From the NCBI RefSeq assembly GCF_025753795.1, contig NZ_JAOWPS010000002.1, forward strand, positions 1,124,501-1,188,500: a DNA stretch of 64,000 bases. Reading direction: 5' to 3'. The position numbers and the translations under genes were made by a program. Every line of letters begins with the position of its first letter. The stretch's first letter is position 1. The notes below the pieces were generated by a model. The model searched no databases. It worked only from the letters and a program-made list of their open reading frames with translations, and was not told where the DNA came from. This DNA comes from Mesorhizobium sp. YC-39. Lineage in GTDB: Bacteria > Pseudomonadota > Alphaproteobacteria > Rhizobiales > Rhizobiaceae. Shown here in pieces: positions 1 through 8,672 of this stretch.

Positions 1-2
1 TG

Positions 3-380
3 GTGCTCGGCTTCCTCGACCTGCAGGCCGGCCGCGCCCAGACGCGCTTCTACACCGAGCTTGAGAACTGGTTGTCCTCGGTCACCGATCTGTCGTCGGA
101 TATCGTCGTTTCCGATCCGGCGAAGGTCGAATCCTCCGACGAGATCCGCGTTCTGTCGGAGAAGCTGCGCAGCCTCCAGGAGAATGGCGGCAGCCCCAAC
201 CCGCGCGTCGCCACCGCGATGGCCAACCTTGCCGACGGCATTTCCGGCCTGGTCAAGAACATGCGCTCCGAGCAGCAGATCATGCGCGACTGGGTCGAGG
301 CCCAGTCCGACGAACAGAAGGCGATGCGCAACACGCTGGAGAAGATCGCCGACGCCCTGAAGAAGCCGGGAGTCCACTGA
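3..380 (+). CDS. MotA/TolQ/ExbB-like proton-channel protein, C-terminal part (5' end outside window)
   Basis: The reading frame is open to the left window edge, so only the last 125 or so residues are visible. They contain no membrane segment and are mostly charged helix, ending in a coiled-coil-like stretch with many Glu, Lys and Gln. The family call rests mainly on the next gene, a MotB/OmpA-like protein that starts one base after this stop codon. Such tails follow the membrane domain in MotA/ExbB relatives. Inferred role: the channel half of a stator-like complex in the inner membrane. No flagellar genes are visible, so a role outside the flagellar motor is as likely. The GTG at position 3 is probably internal and not the real start. 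Confidence 0.6.
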   Translation: MLGFLDLQAGRAQTRFYTELENWLSSVTDLSSDIVVSDPAKVESSDEIRVLSEKLRSLQENGGSPNPRVATAMANLADGISGLVKNMRSEQQIMRDWVEAQSDEQKAMRNTLEKIADALKKPGVH

Positions 381-381
381 C

Positions 382-1413
382 GTGGCCCTGGCGCGGACGC
401 GGCGCAGCGATCGCCGCATCGACTATTGGCCGGGCTTCGTCGATGCGCTGTCGACGCTGCTGCTCGCGATCATGTTCCTGCTGACGGTCTTCGTGCTGGC
501 GCAGTTCCTGCTCGGCCGCGAAATTTCCGGCAAGGACACGGTTCTCAACCGCCTTAACTCGCAAATAAACGAACTGACCCAGCTTCTGGCGCTGGAACGC
601 TCGACGACGCAGGACAAGGAAGATTCGCTCGCCAATCTGCAGGCCTCGCTGTCGCAGTCGGAAGCGGAAAAAAGCCGGCTCGAACAATTGCTGGCGCAAG
701 GCGCCGGTGCCGGCGACGCGGCCAACCAGCGCGCCACGGCACTTTCGGGTGAACTCGAAGGCCAGCGCCAGATCAGCCAGCAGGCGCTAAGCCAGGTCGA
801 GATCCTCAACCAGCAGATCGCCGCGCTGCGCAAACAGATCGCGGCACTCGAAGACGCGCTCAACGTCTCCGAAACGCGCGACCGCGAATCCAACACCAAG
901 ATCGCCGACCTCGGCCGCCGGCTGAATGTCGCTTTGGCGCAGCGCGTGCAGGAACTAAACCGCTACCGGTCTGACTTCTTCGGGCGCCTGCGCGAAATCC
1001 TCGCCGACCGCGAAAACATCCGCATCGTCGGCGACCGCTTCGTCTTCCAGTCGGAAGTGCTTTTCCCGCCCGGCTCCGAGGTGATCAACGATGCCGGCAA
1101 GGTCGAGATGAAGAAGCTCGCCGACGCCATCATCGAGTTGCAAAAGGAGATCCCGCCGGAGATCAGCTGGGTGCTGCGCGTCGACGGCCACACCGACAAC
1201 GTTCCGCTATCGGGCACCGGCCGCTACCGCGACAATTGGGAGCTGTCGACGGCGCGCTCGACCTCGGTGGTGAAGTTCCTGATCGAAAACGGCGTGCCGG
1301 CCAACCGGTTGGTCGCGGCCGGCTTCGGCGAATTCCAGCCGCTCGATCCCGCAGACACCGAAGAAGCGCGCAACAAGAACCGCCGCATTGAACTGAAGCT
1401 CACCGAACGGTGA
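382..1413 (+). CDS. MotB/OmpA-family peptidoglycan-binding protein with long coiled coil
   Basis: The protein has 343 residues. One membrane helix lies near residues 21-44, and Asp21 at its start (in WPGFVDALSTLLL) sits where MotB-type stator proteins carry the proton-binding Asp. Residues of about 50-200 are a Gln/Glu/Ala-rich coiled coil. Residues of about 215-343 form an OmpA C-terminal domain with GHTDNVPL, NWELSTARS and NRRIELKL, which binds peptidoglycan. The GTG start follows the upstream stop by one base, so the two genes are translationally linked. Inferred role: the cell-wall anchor of an ion-driven complex with the upstream channel protein. The 150-residue coiled coil is longer than in flagellar MotB. 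The substrate or mechanical task is unknown. Confidence 0.85.
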   Translation: MALARTRRSDRRIDYWPGFVDALSTLLLAIMFLLTVFVLAQFLLGREISGKDTVLNRLNSQINELTQLLALERSTTQDKEDSLANLQASLSQSEAEKSRLEQLLAQGAGAGDAANQRATALSGELEGQRQISQQALSQVEILNQQIAALRKQIAALEDALNVSETRDRESNTKIADLGRRLNVALAQRVQELNRYRSDFFGRLREILADRENIRIVGDRFVFQSEVLFPPGSEVINDAGKVEMKKLADAIIELQKEIPPEISWVLRVDGHTDNVPLSGTGRYRDNWELSTARSTSVVKFLIENGVPANRLVAAGFGEFQPLDPADTEEARNKNRRIELKLTER

Positions 1414-1652
1414 TCCCGCATCACGCGAATTTGTTCGCCGGCTCAACGCTAGGGCGCAGATATCGGGTCGACAAGGCCTGAAAACATTATCTTTTTTTAA
1501 TTACACTTTGCCGCAGCGCAGTCCTAGTCTCTGTCGCGGGCTGAGAACCGCCGGCGATGAGCCCCTCGTCGCGACGCGACGGAACCGGACGGCCTGCGGC
1601 CGGAAGGCAGGACGACCCAATCGCCCCCTTCCTCAGTAAAGGAGACGCAGTC

Positions 1653-2069
1653 ATGCGCTCTTTCAAGACCCTCAGGACTGCAACCCTCACCGCGCTTCTC
1701 ATCGCCGTTCCGTTTGCTGGCGCCTATGCCGCATCGAGCGTCTTCTCCGGCCCCAGCGTGACAGCGTTGATCGATCAAGCGCAGGGCGTGGAGAAAGGCA
1801 TCACGGACGCGATGCAAGTGAATAAAATCACGCCGGCCGAGGCGCATAGGCTGCATATGCGGGCTGCTCACATCAGCCAGGTCGCCGAAAGGACGGCCGC
1901 CGCGGGACATGGCAGGATACCGGCCACGCAATATCAGCAGTTGCTGCACCAGCTCGATGACCTGAGCCAGACGCTCCGGGTTGACACTGGCAGCGCCTTC
2001 CTAATGGGCAACGGCGGCGATGGCGGATATTATCCAAACGGCTACGGCCCAAATCATCCAAACGGCTGA
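1653..2069 (+). CDS. small secreted protein of unknown function
   Basis: The protein has 138 residues. I chose the ATG at 1653 because GGAG lies 8 bases upstream and because it opens a clear signal peptide: a basic N-terminus, a hydrophobic core, and a likely cleavage after GAYA at about residue 26. An upstream in-frame start would bury the signal. The mature part is helical and rich in Ala, His and Gln, and ends in a Gly/Asn/Tyr-rich tail (GGDGGYYPNGYGPNHPNG). I do not recognise a family; the tail suggests a flexible periplasmic or surface region. It stands alone, about 240 bases after the MotB-like gene. Confidence 0.7.
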   Translation: MRSFKTLRTATLTALLIAVPFAGAYAASSVFSGPSVTALIDQAQGVEKGITDAMQVNKITPAEAHRLHMRAAHISQVAERTAAAGHGRIPATQYQQLLHQLDDLSQTLRVDTGSAFLMGNGGDGGYYPNGYGPNHPNG

Positions 2070-2135
2070 AACCATCCATCAGCGCCCCGCGGCTTTTTTT
2101 CGGGCGCGCAAAGGACGCTGTAGCAATTTGATCTT

Positions 2136-2176
2136 GCGCATGATCCTTTTCCGGCCTTCGGTTCGGGATCATGCGC
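2136..2176. repeat. palindromic intergenic repeat (catgatc type)
   Basis: The 11-base arms GCGCATGATCC and GGATCATGCGC enclose a 19-base CG-rich loop. The right arm touches the first base of the stop codon of the neighbouring minus-strand gene. A related copy lies at 13864-13931. The form resembles the catgatc palindromes common between rhizobial genes, and it may help terminate or stabilise the minus-strand mRNA. Confidence 0.6.
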
Positions 2177-2526
2177 TAGCTTAACACGAGCGCGATCAGC
2201 GCCAGCACTGCCGGCACGGTCTGTATGAACAGGATTTTCCGGCCGACCGTCGCCGCGCTGTAAAGGCCGGCAATAGCAACGCAAAGCAGGAAGAACATTT
2301 TGATCTGAAAACCGGCCGCGCCGAGATAAAGTCCCCAGATCAGCCCGGTGGCGAGAAAGCTGTTGTAAAGCCCCTGATTGGCGGCAAGCACCTTCGATGC
2401 GCTGGCGAATTCCGGCGTCAGGCTGAAAGCTTTGTGGCCGCGCGGTGTATCCCACAACACCATCTCCAGATAGACGATGTAGAGGTGGATCAGAGCCACC
2501 AGCCCGACCAGCACATTGGCGATCAT
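2176..2526 (-). CDS. DUF1304 family membrane protein
   Basis: The protein has 116 residues and four predicted membrane helices. It starts MIANVLVGLVALIHLYIVYL and carries the sequence LEMVLWDTPRG, with the Glu and Trp of this family in the first loop. The start is fixed by GGGGAG upstream of the ATG; a longer frame upstream lacks membrane character. DUF1304 proteins are small inner-membrane proteins without a firm function. It is transcribed away from the divergent M32 peptidase gene, with 188 bases between the two starts. Confidence 0.8.
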   Translation of the reverse strand: MIANVLVGLVALIHLYIVYLEMVLWDTPRGHKAFSLTPEFASASKVLAANQGLYNSFLATGLIWGLYLGAAGFQIKMFFLLCVAIAGLYSAATVGRKILFIQTVPAVLALIALVLS

Positions 2527-2714
2527 GTTTCGTCTCCCCTCGCGGTCTTGCGCCGCCAAACGACATTGATCACGCACCCCACCGCTTCCGCAAGGTGTGT
2601 TGCTCCTGGCATGGCGGATCGCGATCGGATCACCGTGGCAGTGCACCGCTTCAGGGTTGCCAACGTCAGCGCATTGGTATCTTTTCCCTGCCGTTCAAAT
2701 TCACCGGAACCGCC

Positions 2715-4202
2715 ATGTCCTTTCAAAAACTCGACGACCTCGGCCACAAGCTCGAAGCGCTGGAACATGCGCTTGCCATCCTCGGCGCCGACGAGGCGAC
2801 GCATATGGCCGTCGGCGGCGGAGAGAAGCGCGCCGAGGCGATGTCGGCCCTTGCCGGCATGCATCACCGGCAGGCCACCGTACCGGAGATCGCCGACTGG
2901 ATCGCGGCGGCTGAACGGGAAACGCTGAACGAGGAACAGCAGGCAGCACTCAGGGAGTTCCGGCGCCAATACACCAACCTGACCTGCCTGCCCGTCGAAT
3001 TCGTCGAACGCCAGACCGCTGCGCGCATGCGCTCCGAGCAACTCTGGCGCGACCTGCGCGCCAAGAACGACTGGGCTGGCTTCCTGCCGGCGCTCGAAGG
3101 TGTCGTGGGCCTAGTGCGCGAAGAGGCTGCACTGCGCGCCGACGTGCTCGGCCTCGATCCCTATGACGCGCTGATGGAGCAGTATGACCCCGGCAACCGC
3201 GCCGCCGATATCACGCCGGTCTTCGCCGAACTGAAGGTTTTCCTCAAAGGCTTTGTTCCCGAAGCGCTCGCCGTGCAGGAGGCGCGGCTGGCAAAGCGGG
3301 CACTAAAACCGCTTTCGGGCAGCTACGCCATCGACAGGCAGCGCGAGCTTGGTCTGGCCATGATGGCGGCCGTCGGCTTCGACCTGACCCACGGCTCGCT
3401 TTCGGTGTCGCATCATCCGTTCTGCGGCGGCGTGCCCAGCGACGTGCGCATCACCACCCGCTACAAGACGACCGATTTCCTGTCGGCGCTGATGGGCGTG
3501 CTGCACGAGACCGGCCATGCGCTTTACGAGCAGAACCTGCCGAAGCAGTGGTCGCACTGGCCGCTCGGTAAGGCGCGCGGCATGGCGGTGCATGAAAGCC
3601 AGAGCCTGTTCGTCGAAAAGCAGCTCGGCCGCAACCCACAATTCTGGCGCTGGGCGTTGCCGGTGGTCGAAAGGCACCTCGGCGAGGCCTGGTCGATCGA
3701 CGACATCCTGCCGCATGTGCACCGGGTCGAGCGCGGCCTGATCCGCGTCGACGCCGACGAGGTGACCTACCCGCTGCATGTCATCCTGCGCTACGAGCTG
3801 GAGCAGGAGCTTGTCGCTGGACGGCTGGAGGTCGCCGACCTGCCCGAAGCCTGGGACGCCAAGATGCGCGACTATCTCGGCCTCTCCACCATCGACAATC
3901 CGGCCGACGGGCCAATGCAGGACGTGCACTGGCCGGGTGCTGCCTTCGGCTATTTCCCCTCCTACACGCTGGGCGCCATGATGGCGGCGCAGCAATGGGC
4001 GGCACTGACCAGGGATCATCCATCGGCCGACGATGATCTCGCCAAGGGAGATTTCGCCGCCATCAACGACTGGCGCCACGAAAAGATCTGGTCGCAGGGC
4101 TCGCGCTGGTCAACGCCGGAGCTGCTCGAACGCGCGACGGGCGAAAAACTGAACGCCGCGTATTTTGCCGAGCACCTGAAGAAGCGCTACGGCGCTGCCT
4201 GA
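2715..4202 (+). CDS. M32 family metallocarboxypeptidase (carboxypeptidase Taq type)
   Basis: The protein has 495 residues, the usual length of the M32 family. The zinc motif HETGH is at residues 264-268, with a downstream ESQS segment that supplies the third zinc ligand region. The family removes C-terminal amino acids from peptides in the cytosol with broad specificity; no signal peptide is seen. The ATG at 2715 gives the family's typical N-terminus (MSFQKLDDLGHKLEALEH). The frame is open farther upstream, but that part runs over the divergent DUF1304 start and looks non-coding. It appears to be a single-gene unit; the gene that follows is convergent. Confidence 0.93.
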   Translation: MSFQKLDDLGHKLEALEHALAILGADEATHMAVGGGEKRAEAMSALAGMHHRQATVPEIADWIAAAERETLNEEQQAALREFRRQYTNLTCLPVEFVERQTAARMRSEQLWRDLRAKNDWAGFLPALEGVVGLVREEAALRADVLGLDPYDALMEQYDPGNRAADITPVFAELKVFLKGFVPEALAVQEARLAKRALKPLSGSYAIDRQRELGLAMMAAVGFDLTHGSLSVSHHPFCGGVPSDVRITTRYKTTDFLSALMGVLHETGHALYEQNLPKQWSHWPLGKARGMAVHESQSLFVEKQLGRNPQFWRWALPVVERHLGEAWSIDDILPHVHRVERGLIRVDADEVTYPLHVILRYELEQELVAGRLEVADLPEAWDAKMRDYLGLSTIDNPADGPMQDVHWPGAAFGYFPSYTLGAMMAAQQWAALTRDHPSADDDLAKGDFAAINDWRHEKIWSQGSRWSTPELLERATGEKLNAAYFAEHLKKRYGAA

Positions 4203-4244
4203 CAGGCGAGCGATACAGGCCTGCGCCATGCCAGATGGCGTTTG

Positions 4245-6047
4245 CTACTCCGCCGCGCCCCTGAAGGCACTCGCCCCGTTCTCGAACTGCAATTTGGCCA
4301 GCCGCGCATAGATGCCGCCCTTGGCGACGAGGCTTTGATGCGTGCCTTCCTCGACGATGCGGCCGCTTTCCATGACCAGGATGCGGTCGGCCTTCAGCAC
4401 TGTCGCCAGCCGGTGGGCGATGACGATGGTGGTGCGACCCTGCATCAGCCGTTCCAGCGCCGTCTGCACCAGCGTCTCGCTTTCGGCGTCGAGCGCCGAG
4501 GTTGCCTCGTCGAGCAGCAGGATCGGCGCGTCGCGCAGGATGGCACGCGCAATCGCCACGCGTTGGCGCTGGCCGCCGGACAAGGTCACGCCGCGCTCGC
4601 CGACCTGGCTGTCATAGCCCTTCTCGAGTTTCAGGATGAACTCGTCGGCGAGCGCATCCTTGGCGGCCGTCTCGATCTCGGCATTGCTGGCGCCCGGCCG
4701 GCCGAAACCGATATTGTCGCGCGCGCTGGCCGCGAAGATGGTGACATCCTGCGGCACGATGGCGATGCGCTCCCGGATCGCGGCGGGGTCGGCTTCGCGC
4801 GCATCGACACCGTCGATCAGGATCCTGCCGGTTTCGGGATCGTAGAAGCGCAGGATCAGCGAAAAGACGGTGCTCTTGCCGGCGCCTGATGGGCCAACGA
4901 TCGCCACCGTCTCGCCGGGCTTGACCTCAAAGCTCAGGCCATGGACGGCAGAGCGATCCGGCCGGGCCGGGTAGGAGAAGGACACGTCATCGAAACGGAT
5001 CGCGCCCCTGGCTGTCGCCGGCAGCGGCTTCGGGTCGGCGGGTGGTTGGATGGCGGGCCTCTCGGCCAGGATCTCGGTCAGCCGCTCCGCGGCACCCGCT
5101 GCCTGGGCCAGCTCGCCCCAGACTTCCGACAGCGCGCCGAGCGCGCCGGCGGCAAACACCGAATAGAGCAGGAACTGGCCGAGCGTGCCCGGCGACAGCG
5201 TGCCGGTAAGCACGTCGCGCGAGCCGAACCAGAGCACCGCCACCACCGAGGAGAAGATCATGAAGATGGCAAAGAAGGTGAGGAAGGAGCGGGCGAAGAT
5301 CGAAGAACGCGCCGCCTCGAAGGCGGCTTCCACGGCGGATGAAAAATGCCCTGTGACCAACCTCTCATTGGTGAAGGCCTGCAGCGTGCGCACCGCGCCG
5401 ATCTGCTCGCTGGCATAGGCGGTGGCGTCGGCCAGCGTGTCCTGCGCCTGCCGCGACTTGCGCCTGACCGAGCGGCCGAAGGCGACCAGCGGCAGCACGA
5501 TGACGGGAATCGCTGATATCACCAGGCCGGATAGTTTCGGACTGGTGACGACCATCATTGCCACGGCGCCGAGGCCGAGGATGACATTGCGCAGTGCGAC
5601 CGAGGCGGTGGCGCCGACGGCGGATTTCACCTGCGTCGTGTCGGCGGCGAGCCGCGACACGATCTCGCCGGACTGGGCGGTGTCGAAGAAGGACGGCGAC
5701 AGCGTCGTGACATGGGCGAACACATCGCGGCGGATGTCGGCGACGACACGCTCGCCGAGCGTGATGACGAAATAGTAGCGGCCGGCCGACGCCGCCGCCA
5801 ACAGCGCGGCCATCGCCACCAGCGCCGCGAAATACTCGGCGATGAAGCTGGTGCTGGAAGCGGAAAAGCCGTGATCGATCATGCGCCGCACCGCCAGCGG
5901 CAGGGCCAGCGTGGTTGCCGCTGCGACAACCAGCGAGATAACCGCGCCAATGACCAGTTTGCGGTAGCGGGTAAGATAGGGAAACAGGCGGCTGAGCGGC
6001 CTCAGCGAGCGCCGGCGCTCGTCTGCATCGCCACTGATGTTCGCCAT
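4245..6047 (-). CDS. ABC exporter, fused membrane and ATPase domains (MsbA-like)
   Basis: The protein has 600 residues. The N-terminal part, to about residue 320, is a six-helix ABC exporter domain. The ATPase follows, with Walker A GPSGAGKST at about residues 384-392, signature LSGGQRQRVAIARA, Walker B ILLLDEATSALD and the H-loop in IVIAHRLAT. It is a half-transporter that should act as a homodimer in the inner membrane. Relatives export lipids, peptides or drugs; the substrate cannot be read from the sequence. The gene is monocistronic, convergent with the M32 peptidase and divergent from rpmE, with about 200 bases between the last two. Confidence 0.92.
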   Translation of the reverse strand: MANISGDADERRRSLRPLSRLFPYLTRYRKLVIGAVISLVVAAATTLALPLAVRRMIDHGFSASSTSFIAEYFAALVAMAALLAAASAGRYYFVITLGERVVADIRRDVFAHVTTLSPSFFDTAQSGEIVSRLAADTTQVKSAVGATASVALRNVILGLGAVAMMVVTSPKLSGLVISAIPVIVLPLVAFGRSVRRKSRQAQDTLADATAYASEQIGAVRTLQAFTNERLVTGHFSSAVEAAFEAARSSIFARSFLTFFAIFMIFSSVVAVLWFGSRDVLTGTLSPGTLGQFLLYSVFAAGALGALSEVWGELAQAAGAAERLTEILAERPAIQPPADPKPLPATARGAIRFDDVSFSYPARPDRSAVHGLSFEVKPGETVAIVGPSGAGKSTVFSLILRFYDPETGRILIDGVDAREADPAAIRERIAIVPQDVTIFAASARDNIGFGRPGASNAEIETAAKDALADEFILKLEKGYDSQVGERGVTLSGGQRQRVAIARAILRDAPILLLDEATSALDAESETLVQTALERLMQGRTTIVIAHRLATVLKADRILVMESGRIVEEGTHQSLVAKGGIYARLAKLQFENGASAFRGAAE

Positions 6048-6102
6048 GACCGTTTCCTCTGGCCGCCTTTTGTCATGCGCCTCAATATGCGCTTGCTGCG
6101 GC

Positions 6103-6131
6103 CTTGTGATTCAATTCCGGCTGATGTATAG
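6103..6131 (+). promoter_or_regulatory. sigma-70 type promoter of rpmE
   Basis: CTTGTG, a 17-base spacer and GTATAG match the rhizobial CTTGAC-N17-CTATAT pattern. Transcription would start near 6138, leaving a leader of about 115 bases before rpmE. This is a prediction from the motif only. Confidence 0.5.
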
Positions 6132-6251
6132 GCTCGCCGACCGTTTTAGAAGCCGTGGCTCCTCAATAGCTGCGGCTTCGAGTTTTAAAAAGGGGCGCAT
6201 CGACGCAGGCTTTGTGCCCGTCAGCCGCGCCGGCAAGCCAGGAATAGAACC

Positions 6252-6473
6252 ATGAAGACCGACATCCATCCCGACTACCACACCATCAAGGTCGTCATGA
6301 CCGACGGCACCGAATACATGACCCGTTCGACCTGGGGCAAGGAAGGCGATACGATGAACCTCGATATCGACCCGACCACCCACCCGGCCTGGACCGGCGG
6401 CCAGCAGACCCTGCTCGACCGCGGCGGCCGCCTGTCCAAATTCAAGAAGCGTTTCGAAGGTTTCGGCCTCTAA
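6252..6473 (+). CDS. rpmE: 50S ribosomal protein L31
   Basis: The protein has 73 residues and begins [19 protein letters not shown], the typical L31 start. It lacks the CxxC zinc pair, so it is the zinc-independent form. It contains the conserved [11 protein letters not shown] near the end. L31 sits at the bridge between the large and small ribosomal subunits. The gene is a single unit with its own promoter and a strong terminator 30 bases after the stop. Confidence 0.97.
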   Translation: MKTDIHPDYHTIKVVMTDGTEYMTRSTWGKEGDTMNLDIDPTTHPAWTGGQQTLLDRGGRLSKFKKRFEGFGL

Positions 6474-6498
6474 AGCCCTTTTGGCTTTGTCGCAGATC

Positions 6499-6526
6499 AA
6501 AAACCCGCCTGGAGGCGGGTTTTTTG
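6499..6526 (+). terminator. Rho-independent terminator of rpmE
   Basis: AAACCCGCC and GGCGGGTTT form a 9-bp stem with a 4-base loop, followed by a run of T. Confidence 0.9.
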
Positions 6527-6569
6527 TTGCTGACTGCCAAGCAGCACCAGCATTGCGGACATACGCTGC

Positions 6570-7205
6570 CTACTGGTCAAGCAACTCCCTGAGCGCCATG
6601 CACTTGTAGGCGGCGACAAGCCTGTCGCCTTCTTCTCGCCCGACCGAGATCGCCAGCCGCATCGCCGCTTCTCCCATCTGCCAGACGAGGAAAGCCGTTG
6701 TCTCCAGCGCCGCCGGATCGGCGGCGGGCCGCAGCCGCTTCAGCACCGCGGTGAGAAACTCGGCATTGGCCCGGCTGTCGGCGAGTTCAAGTTCGCGCAG
6801 CGCCTTATCGGCCTGCGTGCCCGACCAGATGTCGCGCATGACAGGCTCCGCCAGGAACAGCCGGTAGTAGGTATCGACCAGCTCCGAAAAAGCCCGCCTT
6901 AGGTCTTCGGCATCAGTGACACCTGCCAGCGCCGCCGAGATGCAGGCCTGGCTTTCGGTGGTGTAGCGCTCGGCCAGCGCCCAGATGATCGCCCGCTTGT
7001 CGGGGAAGAACTGGTAGAGCGAGCCGATCGACACCCCGGCCCGTTCCGCCACCTCGCCCATGCGCATGGCATCGCTGCCCTGCTCGGCGATCAGCTCCGA
7101 TGCGGCGGCCAGCATGCGTTCGACCCGCTCGCGGCTGCGCTGCTGGCTTGGCGCCCGGCGTGGCGAGACGATCTGTCCATCCTGCGAACCAGCTCTGCCT
7201 TCCAT
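6570..7205 (-). CDS. TetR family transcriptional regulator
   Basis: The protein has 211 residues. The N-terminal helix-turn-helix runs from about residue 20 to 70 and includes GEVAERAGVSIGSLYQFF, typical of TetR. The C-terminal ligand domain is helical and not informative. I chose the ATG at 7205 because GGAG lies 8 bases upstream; an in-frame GTG 42 bases earlier has no ribosome site. It is divergent from an NmrA-type gene, and the shared 112-base region holds the target promoter, so it most likely represses that gene and the membrane gene after it. The ligand is unknown. Confidence 0.88.
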   Translation of the reverse strand: MEGRAGSQDGQIVSPRRAPSQQRSRERVERMLAAASELIAEQGSDAMRMGEVAERAGVSIGSLYQFFPDKRAIIWALAERYTTESQACISAALAGVTDAEDLRRAFSELVDTYYRLFLAEPVMRDIWSGTQADKALRELELADSRANAEFLTAVLKRLRPAADPAALETTAFLVWQMGEAAMRLAISVGREEGDRLVAAYKCMALRELLDQ

Positions 7206-7237
7206 GAATGTCTCCGAACAGATTCTCGACAAATCGG

Positions 7238-7266
7238 CTTGACTCACAAAATACGAGGGTTTATCA
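7238..7266 (+). promoter_or_regulatory. promoter of the NmrA-DUF1772 unit, with candidate TetR operator
   Basis: CTTGAC, a 17-base spacer and TTATCA form a promoter ahead of the NmrA gene. An inverted repeat CTCACA (7243-7248) and TGTGAG (7278-7283) brackets the -10 region and could be the operator of the divergent TetR protein. The promoter match is good; the operator is a weaker guess because its arms are short and far apart. Confidence 0.5.
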
Positions 7267-7317
7267 CGTTTTGCAAATGTGAGGATTATTCATATTTCCA
7301 AACGGAGGATAACCACC

Positions 7318-8148
7318 ATGAATGACGCAAGCAAACCAACCTTGATCCTTGGCGGCACCGGCAAGACCGGCCGCCGCCTGGCGGAACGATTGACGGCGCA
7401 AGGCCTGCCGGTACGGATCGGCTCACGCTCGGGCATGCCGGCCTTCGACTGGCAGGACAAGGCGAGCTGGGCTCCGGCGCTCGATGGCGTCGGCGCCGTC
7501 TACATCAGCTACTATCCCGATCTTGCCGTGCCGGGCGCCGCCGAAGCGGTCGGCGCCCTCGCCGAACTTGCCGTGGAGCACGGTATCACCCGGCTGGTGC
7601 TGCTGTCGGGGCGCGGCGAAACGGAGGCGCAGCGCGCCGAAGAGATGCTGAAGGCTTCTGGCGCCGACTGGACGATCCTGCGCTGCGCCTGGTTTGCCCA
7701 GAACTTCAGCGAAGGCTTCCTTGTCGAGTCCTTGCTCGAGGGCGAAGTGGCATTGCCGGTCGGCAATGTCGGCGAGCCATTCGTCGATGCCGACGACATC
7801 GCCGAGACGGCATTAGTCGTGCTGACCCAGCCGGGCCATGTCGGCCAGCTCTATGAGTTGACCGGACCACGGCTGCTGAGCTTCGCCGATGCGGTCGCTG
7901 AGATCGGCAAGGCCACCGGGCGCGACATCCGCTATATCAGGATTTCGCATGCCGAGTTCACCGCCGCGGTGGCAGCCCAGCAGTTGCCGGCCGAGTTCGT
8001 CTGGCTCATCAACGAGCTGTTCACCGAAGTGCTCGACGGCCGCAACGAGACGCTGGCCGACGGTGTCGAACGCGTGCTCGGTCGCGCGCCAAAAGACTTT
8101 TCCGCCTACGCAACCGAAACCGCCGCATCCGGCATCTGGAGCAAGTGA
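7318..8148 (+). CDS. NmrA-like NAD(P)-binding oxidoreductase
   Basis: The protein has 276 residues with a Rossmann start and dinucleotide motif GGTGKTG at residues 12-18. The rest fits the NmrA/atypical short-chain dehydrogenase group, which includes NADPH sensors and quinone reductases. GGAGG lies upstream of the ATG at 7318. The stop is one base from the start of a DUF1772 membrane gene, so the two form an operon under the divergent TetR regulator. Such TetR-NmrA-DUF1772 sets often respond to reactive electrophiles or quinones. The exact substrate is not visible. Confidence 0.85.
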   Translation: MNDASKPTLILGGTGKTGRRLAERLTAQGLPVRIGSRSGMPAFDWQDKASWAPALDGVGAVYISYYPDLAVPGAAEAVGALAELAVEHGITRLVLLSGRGETEAQRAEEMLKASGADWTILRCAWFAQNFSEGFLVESLLEGEVALPVGNVGEPFVDADDIAETALVVLTQPGHVGQLYELTGPRLLSFADAVAEIGKATGRDIRYIRISHAEFTAAVAAQQLPAEFVWLINELFTEVLDGRNETLADGVERVLGRAPKDFSAYATETAASGIWSK

Positions 8149-8149
8149 C

Positions 8150-8629
8150 ATGATCGCGAAACTTCTTCCCACCCTCATCTTCTCCGCCGCAATCGGCTCG
8201 GGCATCGTCGGCGGCGTCTTCTTTGCCTTTTCCAATTTTATCATGCCGGCGCTTGCCCGCCTGCCTGCCGCAGGCGGTATCACCGCGATGAATTCGATCA
8301 ACATCACCGTCATCACGCCGCTGTTCATGACAGCGCTGTTCGGCACCGGGCTGGTCTGCCTCGTGCTTATCGCCGGCGCCGTCATCGGCTGGGGTCAGCC
8401 GGGTTCGCTCTGGCTGCTCGCCGGCGCGCTGCTCTACCTCGTGGGCAACCCGATCGTGACCATGGTCTTCAACGTGCCGCTCAACAACGCCCTGGCCACC
8501 GTCGATCCGGCCAGCGTCAACGGCGCCACTGTCTGGACCACCTATCTCAGGGATTGGGTGATGTGGAACCATGTCCGCACCATAACCGCTGTCGTGGCGC
8601 TGGGCTGCTTCATTTTCGCATGGCGGTGA
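8150..8629 (+). CDS. DUF1772 family membrane protein
   Basis: The protein has 159 residues and four membrane helices, with short polar loops (FSNFIMPALARLP, VPLNNALATV, WVMWNHVRT). These are features of the DUF1772 (anthrone-oxygenase-like) family. The NP and NH residues that mark the family are present in the second half. The ATG begins one base after the stop of the NmrA gene, so it is probably translated by coupling. Its function is unknown; some relatives act with flavin or quinone metabolism. Confidence 0.82.
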   Translation: MIAKLLPTLIFSAAIGSGIVGGVFFAFSNFIMPALARLPAAGGITAMNSINITVITPLFMTALFGTGLVCLVLIAGAVIGWGQPGSLWLLAGALLYLVGNPIVTMVFNVPLNNALATVDPASVNGATVWTTYLRDWVMWNHVRTITAVVALGCFIFAWR

Positions 8630-8645
8630 TCGTGGGCAAAAATGC

Positions 8646-8672
8646 AGAAGACCCGTTTATGCGGGGTCTTTT
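8646..8672 (+). terminator. terminator between convergent genes
   Basis: AAGACCC and GGGTCTT form a stem followed by four T. It ends the NmrA-DUF1772 operon. The stem runs into the last codons of the convergent SelW-like gene, whose stop codon lies inside the loop, so it may act in both directions. Confidence 0.75.

Noticed and set aside
3..1413. Zorya-type defence system (ZorA/ZorB-like pair)
   Set aside because: The MotA/MotB-like pair recalls ZorAB, but no ZorC, ZorD or ZorE gene follows; the next genes are a secreted protein and a peptidase. The channel protein is cut by the window edge.
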